Source of the DNA: Apostichopus japonicus
Taxonomy: Eukaryota > Echinodermata > Holothuroidea > Aspidochirotida > Stichopodidae
Assembly: GCF_037975245.1 (NCBI RefSeq)
Contig: NC_092582.1
Span: 5,188,001-5,252,000, forward strand
Direction of reading: 5' to 3'
DNA length: 64,000 nt
In this document: positions 59,701-64,000 of the stretch, in pieces
Layout of the letters: every line of letters starts with the position of its first letter
How positions within the stretch are numbered: the first letter of the stretch is position 1
Program-made: the position numbers and the translations under genes
Notes under the pieces: model-generated
Seen by the model: the letters and a program-made list of their open reading frames with translations, nothing else
What the model was told of the DNA's origin: nothing
Databases searched by the model: none

Positions 59701-62700
59701 AGTAAGTAGTGTATCAATGTCATTACTGCTTCAGTGTACATTAAAATCACAGAAATTGGGGTATGGGATGGGAACATTTTGTTGTTTCTTTCAATCTTGG
59801 CAGTGACAATAACCTCCTCTGCATATTCATCGTGTCATAGGTCATGATTGGGGACCGGCATACCAACAGAGTTAATGAATAGGGCTGCAGAAATGAACTC
59901 AATATCTTTAACCTTTTCCACCCCCCCTTTTTTTTTTACCTGTGGTAGATGTATGCTAATTTGAAGGTGTTTAAACCTGCTATATGGCATCTTACTTCCC
60001 CCTCTTCATTTAACTGGAATCCTTAGTACAGACCATTCATGTAATGAATGCAAGCTTGATAAATCTTCCGCCATTTTCCTCATGACATTTCTTGATTTAC
60101 TACATCACAGTGGTCCAAAGCTGTTCCCCACCCCCCCCCCACCACCCACCTAATAGAAAAACCTATCCTAGTCTAGGCTGATGATGCAGTTCCCTTTGCT
60201 AGAAATTTTAAACCACCCTTCCTGCTCCCAACATCTTCCCCAACCCTCGACCCTTCTGTGTCCACCAGTCCCTTTCATGACACGATTTCTCCACGATACA
60301 TCATTTCTGGTCGGACACCGTCTTGATTTGTATATTTAAAACAGCGTGACTTTCCAAAGGTTAGTAATAAGCAAAACCACATACATACAATGTTAGACAT
60401 CCTTGTCTCATTCCCAGAGCGATAGTAATGAATGGCAGACGACCCTTGCTTTGGGCAGCAGCAAATGTATGAATTTGAGAAGTGCTTTGCAAAGGGATAG
60501 GATTTTTCTTTCTTTCTTTGTTGTTGATCAATTGTTAAAGCATTGTTAAAGCACCCTGTCCTCGTTAATGGTCAGTTACTACCACACACCGCACAGCCAA
60601 GGCAGAGTGATGACTTCACAACATTTATAATAAAGTCTTGAATACTAAAAAGGTAAGCCAGTACAAACCATCTGATGGAGAGGGTCCTAGATTTGAATTG
60701 CTACCTGCAAAAAGGATGAAAAAAGAAAAGAAAAGATAAAAAAGAGAAGATCATGTTAAAACAGAATCTGATGGGAAAAAACAAAAACGTGCTTTGGTGG
60801 ATGGTATTTATATGTCATGAGAGACACCAAAGGCTGTTTCAATGTCTTTATCACCTTGACTGCTCCTTTAATATTAGCCGCTGTACATCAATGTCTGTTC
60901 AATGTTGAAGGACGCTTGGAAAAAAACAGCTGTTTCTATAACAATGCAACATTGACTGCACTTTACAATAACTGCTTCTGTGTCAATGCCATGTTGAGGG
61001 ATGTTTGACACAGCTGTTCCTCTGCAATGTGCTTGCCAATATTGAGGGGTGCCATTCCTTAACTAATTATAAATAAATGTGTAATTGCCAAAATATCTCA
61101 TGATATGAAATTTATGGGACATCAAAAAATAAAAAAATTCTTCATAGGACAAAATGGCTAAAAACCTAATTGAGTTGCCAATTGGATGCAACCACACAGG
61201 TGTGTTGGCTTTTTCGATACTGCATTATAAACAGTATGGACTTAATCAAATGAGGCAACTGAAATGCAAATGCTATAAGAACAACAGCTACAAGACTGCA
61301 GAATAACCCTAGAGCACCCAGAGTTCTTACATCAAGGATATAAGAAAGACTAATAAATAACTCCTCACCCTGGACATTGCATCTCCCTTTCTTTCGGCAA
61401 TATAGACACATCGCCACCATTGCCACTATCCCCATCGCCACTGCTACCACCGCAATAACAAAAAATACTAATACTCCTCTGTTCGTCGGAAATAGTGCTT
61501 GTTCTGTAATGTAGATAAAATACAAGAATTAAGCTTGAGGACCATGCACACGAAAAAGATTGTTAATTATGAGTAGAAATTGCGATATGGTGTTTCTTGT
61601 AGGGACGAGTCTCGACAGATGACGGTGATCATTTTAATCTCCCTGAGGATGGTTACCCACCTTACCATCCCTTAAGGATAGAGTTCCACTAGACATCCCT
61701 GAGACAGATATCCACCGTACCTCCTCTGAGATGGTATGTCCTGTCCGGCGGCCCATCCGTGCCTCCCTCTGCGACACTAGTCCTGACCGATGAGAGATGA
61801 CACCCTACTACTCCTTTAACACACATGTGGTGTGCACCGACTCCCCCATGGTCTATATTGTGCTCATAATACACACACATATCACATAACATTGTCCAGG
61901 TAACTGCCATGACTGAGACCCTACTTCCTCAACACACAAAACAATTCTTAACCTGGTTCACATTTATATACAGACTACAGTACAGTAAATGTCAGTAATT
62001 GACCTATAATGTGCACGTATACATGATGCACACACTTACACCTTACACACACGTATACACATATTATGTAGTGACTGCATGGCTGTAGGAGCCTAACCCT
62101 TAAACAAACACAAGTAGGACACTGACTCATAGGTCCTGTGTTTATCCAAGCTTCTTCACATAATCCCATTAAAGCATTCACTGACTGACACTATGTAACA
62201 ATATAGTATTCTGCATATAATTGTCAGGGATGTGCCCCAGCAGTTCTTAATGCAGCCCAGCACAAACAGTATTTTAAACATTTCCGCCCGGCACTTTTTG
62301 AATGATAATTTAACAAATTTAACCATAACCAAAATCTGGGAGAATACATGGCACAGAATAGGAAAAATAGCACTACCTAAGCATACTTCATGTGCAAAAT
62401 TTGTCCAGTGGGGAGGGGACCCGTACCCCACCCATGAGATCCCTCTACCAGGGTGTGGATCACACCACTGCACACTCTGCCCGGCACTCAAATATTCCTG
62501 AGCACATTCCTGAATGATGCAATAATAATATCTAAATACTGTCCAGTAACATGTACAGTATATGCAGGACTACTTCAGGTCATACCAATAATTCCCCCCT
62601 TTTTTTCTCCACCAAAGAAATTCACCCTATTTAAAACTGCTCCTCATACCATGGAGTCATGATTATGATACATGATCAACAATCATTTCAGCAAAAAACA

Positions 62701-63646
62701 ATAATGCTTGATATGACAAAGAAAAATGTATACAAAACTTGAGACAAATAACATTGTAGATTGAATGAGTTTAGTTGATCTGCTGCCAATGAAGAAGCAT
62801 TTAATGACATAGCTTAAAGTGTCTAGAAGATAATACATGTTGTAATATGGAGATGTGGAAGCACATGTTATAATCCAGGTTAGCTAACTTCAACTTGCCA
62901 TTGTGACTCCTATTTTGCGCCCTCCTGTTTTCACCACCTAATACCACACAATCTAAACTGTTGTCGGGTGATGAAGATTATGCATGTTATATGGAAAGTC
63001 ACATGTTTTTCAGGGGACTTTACCTGTGCAAATTAATTTCTCACTTAACGTCATTGACACAAACTGACAACAATCGAACACATTCAGATACGTTTTAGTT
63101 AGCGACCTGTTGAGTCTGAATGGCAAAAAATTGGGTTGGTCAAACATTTTTTGCAACATATGAAAGTTGGTTAAATTTTTACAAGTGTGCTGTAAACAAC
63201 CACAGCAGTTTAATTGGATCAAATCTGACAAACTTTGGTTCTCTCAAATTAGAACTTGTCTCAGTGTCTATTCATGGGGACATTTTCCCTTCCTACTGAG
63301 TTTCGATCATGTTCTTCTCTCCTATTAAATCAAATCCAACTACCATAACTATTAAGTCTTCTTCTGAAAACCATAGATTCTCATAACATCAATACCCTCA
63401 CTGTTAACATATGAATACGGAAATCAAAGACAAAACCGGATAAAATCAATAACATATTATGAAACTAACCTTTCTTGCAGGTCGGTCGATCCTTCGAGTA
63501 CTCTCCATCACTTTTACAAATCAACTCTGGTGTACCGTCTATGGTGAACGTATCATTACACCTAAATACAGTTACACCTCCAACTGTCATATTCGACTTC
63601 TCTATGTAACCGTTGTCGGGTGGCAACAGTTTCTTGCACTTTTCTG
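50371..63646 (-). CDS. CCP/Sushi single-pass receptor with unnamed C-terminal domain, 5' partial (gene-level entry)
   Basis: Twelve minus-strand exons join in phase 1 at every junction: 63470-63646, 61369-61503, 60669-60704, 59281-59343, 58293-58340, 56638-56673, 55247-55309, 54336-54383, 52747-52815, 51293-51355, 51028-51075, 50371-50753. They give 1169 bases, 388 complete codons plus a stop. Order: one complete CCP (Sushi) module, a TM helix, a Ser/Thr/Asp-rich tail of nine mini-exons, and a C-terminal domain homologous to that of the + strand receptor at 37.7 kb. The signal peptide and any further CCP modules lie beyond 64000. A surface receptor is inferred. The tail has been lengthened by a 4-kb internal duplication that repeats three mini-exons in frame. 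Confidence 0.85.
51028..51075 (-). CDS. tail mini-exon f
   Basis: 48 bases, phase 1 at both ends, acceptor ACATTTTAG, donor CAAG|GTTAGA. It encodes VTMVPDSLEDIPSSNQ. The 63+48 size pair e-f repeats that of b-c, which may reflect an older duplication. Confidence 0.75.
51293..51355 (-). CDS. tail mini-exon e
   Basis: 63 bases, phase 1 at both ends, acceptor TTGTATAG, donor CAAG|GTAAAT. It encodes GSSSQASVDIEMDRLTSTTT. Confidence 0.75.
52747..52815 (-). CDS. tail mini-exon d
   Basis: 69 bases, phase 1 at both ends, acceptor ATTCTGCAG, donor ACCG|GTAAGA. Acidic and Ser/Thr-rich (SSVSDEDNSTT). It lies just outside the 4-kb duplication and is single-copy. Confidence 0.75.
54190..54228 (+). other. 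hammerhead-like core motif (also at about 58147-58185)
   Basis: CTGAAGA (54194-54200), then GATCC-TGCTA-GGATC able to pair, then GAAAC: the order of the hammerhead core CUGANGA - stem II - GAAA. Flanking GCCT and AGGC could also pair. One extra A stands between the core and stem II, and no clear stem III or cleavage site follows. The word resembles ends of Penelope-like elements. It is repeated in the second copy of the 4-kb duplication. Confidence 0.3.
54336..54383 (-). CDS. tail mini-exon c, downstream copy
   Basis: 48 bases. It encodes EANLNTVENGQLPSTP with the same splice borders as the copy at 58293. Confidence 0.75.
55247..55309 (-). CDS. tail mini-exon b, downstream copy
   Basis: 63 bases. 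It encodes ATNADNNIDETAEVDQLLSG, two substitutions (N to D, R to V) from the upstream copy. Confidence 0.75.
55485..55605. mobile_element. tRNA-like SINE candidate (also at about 59515-59640)
   Basis: GGGATTCGAACCAGTGG reads as a B-box on the minus strand, and AGAGGTCACCGGCTCAATTC resembles a T-arm on the plus strand. The A-box is unclear. It is intronic and duplicated with its host segment. Confidence 0.3.
56638..56673 (-). CDS. tail mini-exon a, downstream copy
   Basis: 36 bases with the same borders as 60669-60704. It encodes DDSSSLRPSPSD: five of twelve residues differ from the upstream copy, more than in mini-exons b or c. Confidence 0.55.
58293..58340 (-). CDS. tail mini-exon c, upstream copy
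   Basis: 48 bases, phase 1 at both ends, acceptor CTCATGTAG, donor CCTG|GTAAGT. It encodes EANLNTVENGQLPSTP, identical to the downstream copy. Confidence 0.75.
59281..59343 (-). CDS. tail mini-exon b, upstream copy
   Basis: 63 bases, phase 1 at both ends, acceptor TTTGTGCAG, donor ACGG|GTGAGT. It encodes ATNANNNIDETAERDQLLSG. Confidence 0.75.
60669..60704 (-). CDS. tail mini-exon a, upstream copy
   Basis: 36 bases, phase 1 at both ends, acceptor TTTTGCAG, weak donor GATG|GTTTGT. It encodes GSNSNLGPSPSD. The paralogous copy at 56638-56673 keeps frame and borders, which supports it as an exon. Confidence 0.55.
61369..61503 (-). CDS. exon: transmembrane helix
   Basis: Phase 1 in and out, acceptor ACATTACAG, donor CCAGG|GTGAGG. 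It encodes GVLVFFVIAVVAVAMGIVAM, then LYCRKKGRC. It joins directly to the CCP exon, leaving almost no stalk. Confidence 0.9.
61504..63469. other. intron between CCP and TM exons
   Basis: AT-rich with CA-rich patches near 61860 and 62020-62070. No further exon with phase-1 borders was recognised on the minus strand. Confidence 0.5.
63470..63646 (-). CDS. exon: CCP/Sushi module
   Basis: 177 bases, phase 1 in and out. It encodes C..L.PPDNGYI, then GGVTVFRCNDTFTIDGTPEL, then ICKSDGEYS and RPTCKK. The four Cys, the PxNG and the DG.(W/Y)S..P.C ending are the CCP consensus, with Tyr where Trp is usual. A whole module in one symmetric exon is typical of CCP genes. Confidence 0.9.
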
Positions 63647-64000
63647 CTACAGCAAAACAAACAAGTCAAAATGTTCTCAAAATCAATAAAAGTAGACCGC
63701 AAAGCATCGTAAATGAGGTCGGGCATAAAGAACAGGGATCCATTAAAAGGAAACGAATATGGTCATGAAGAATGATGTGAAAGAATAATTGATTTTCATT
63801 CCTTCTTTTACAATCACTGTTTTACAATATTTAACATTGCTACTGGCGGTGGTTAGACATTACCGACGTACAGTATTACTACAAGTTCGGTTAAAATCGC
63901 CCTAAAAAATTTGCGATTCTCTGAGCAATGTGAGAGTTTCACAAGCTGCTGATGGGGGAATGAAGACAACCCATATGTATGAGACAGTCCACCAAGTTTC

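Larger units (their letters stand above)
56873..60892. repeat. 4-kb tandem duplication, copy 2
   Basis: Ends at GCCGCTGTACATCAATG (60880s), the same words that precede the junction at 56870. The copies differ by scattered substitutions and small indels, for example an extra GGATGTTAGAGTGGCTGCC block near 58951. It is an intragenic duplication in direct orientation. Confidence 0.9.

Overview
The window is nuclear DNA of an animal. It has spliceosomal introns with GT-AG borders and phase-compatible exons, long AT-rich introns and spacers, microsatellites, and many transposable elements: LINE, Penelope-like, Ty3/gypsy, tRNA-derived SINEs and MITEs. Exons for a CCP/Sushi receptor, an IRE1-like kinase, a KMT5A-like SET domain and a BRCA1-type BRCT fit an invertebrate, perhaps a marine deuterostome such as an echinoderm. 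The species cannot be fixed from this sequence, and no bacterial-style genes are present.

Layout. 0-4.3 kb: a 1.77-kb tandem duplication whose second copy carries a LINE 3' end. 4.4-4.8 kb: a MITE. 7.6-18.2 kb (+): exons of a SET-domain protein, then a linker and an IRE1/RNase L-like kinase. All splice phases agree, so this reads as one chimeric gene, but the copy carries two frame breaks and one stop. 19.7-22.7 kb (+): exons with a 4x69-bp in-frame repeat followed by a BRCA1-type first BRCT repeat. 23-28.9 kb: diverged tandem repeats (476-bp and 207-bp units) interrupted by a second copy of the MITE family. 29-31.2 kb: a SINE with a tetranucleotide tail, and a perfect 49-bp inverted repeat around a long (TA)n tract.

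31.9-38.1 kb (+): a complete eight-exon gene for a 424-residue single-pass receptor with a signal peptide, a Cys-rich TNFR/EGF-like ectodomain, a TM helix, a tail built from phase-1 mini-exons, and an unrecognised C-terminal domain. 38.6-42.2 kb: a MITE, a Penelope-like RT remnant and an L1/Tx1-type LINE remnant. 42.2-50.3 kb: no gene recognised; simple and tandem repeats and a SINE.

50.4-63.6 kb (-), 5' end outside the window: a second receptor gene with a CCP/Sushi exon, a TM exon, nine phase-1 mini-exons and a terminal exon. That terminal exon is homologous to the last exon of the 32-38 kb receptor. A 4-kb intragenic tandem duplication (52.9-60.9 kb) has doubled three of its mini-exons in frame.

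The strongest lead is the pair of convergent receptors. They have unrelated ectodomains and the same unnamed cytoplasmic C-terminal domain, joined by a tail that grows by symmetric exon duplication. The second lead is the SET-kinase (possibly SET-kinase-BRCT) chimera.
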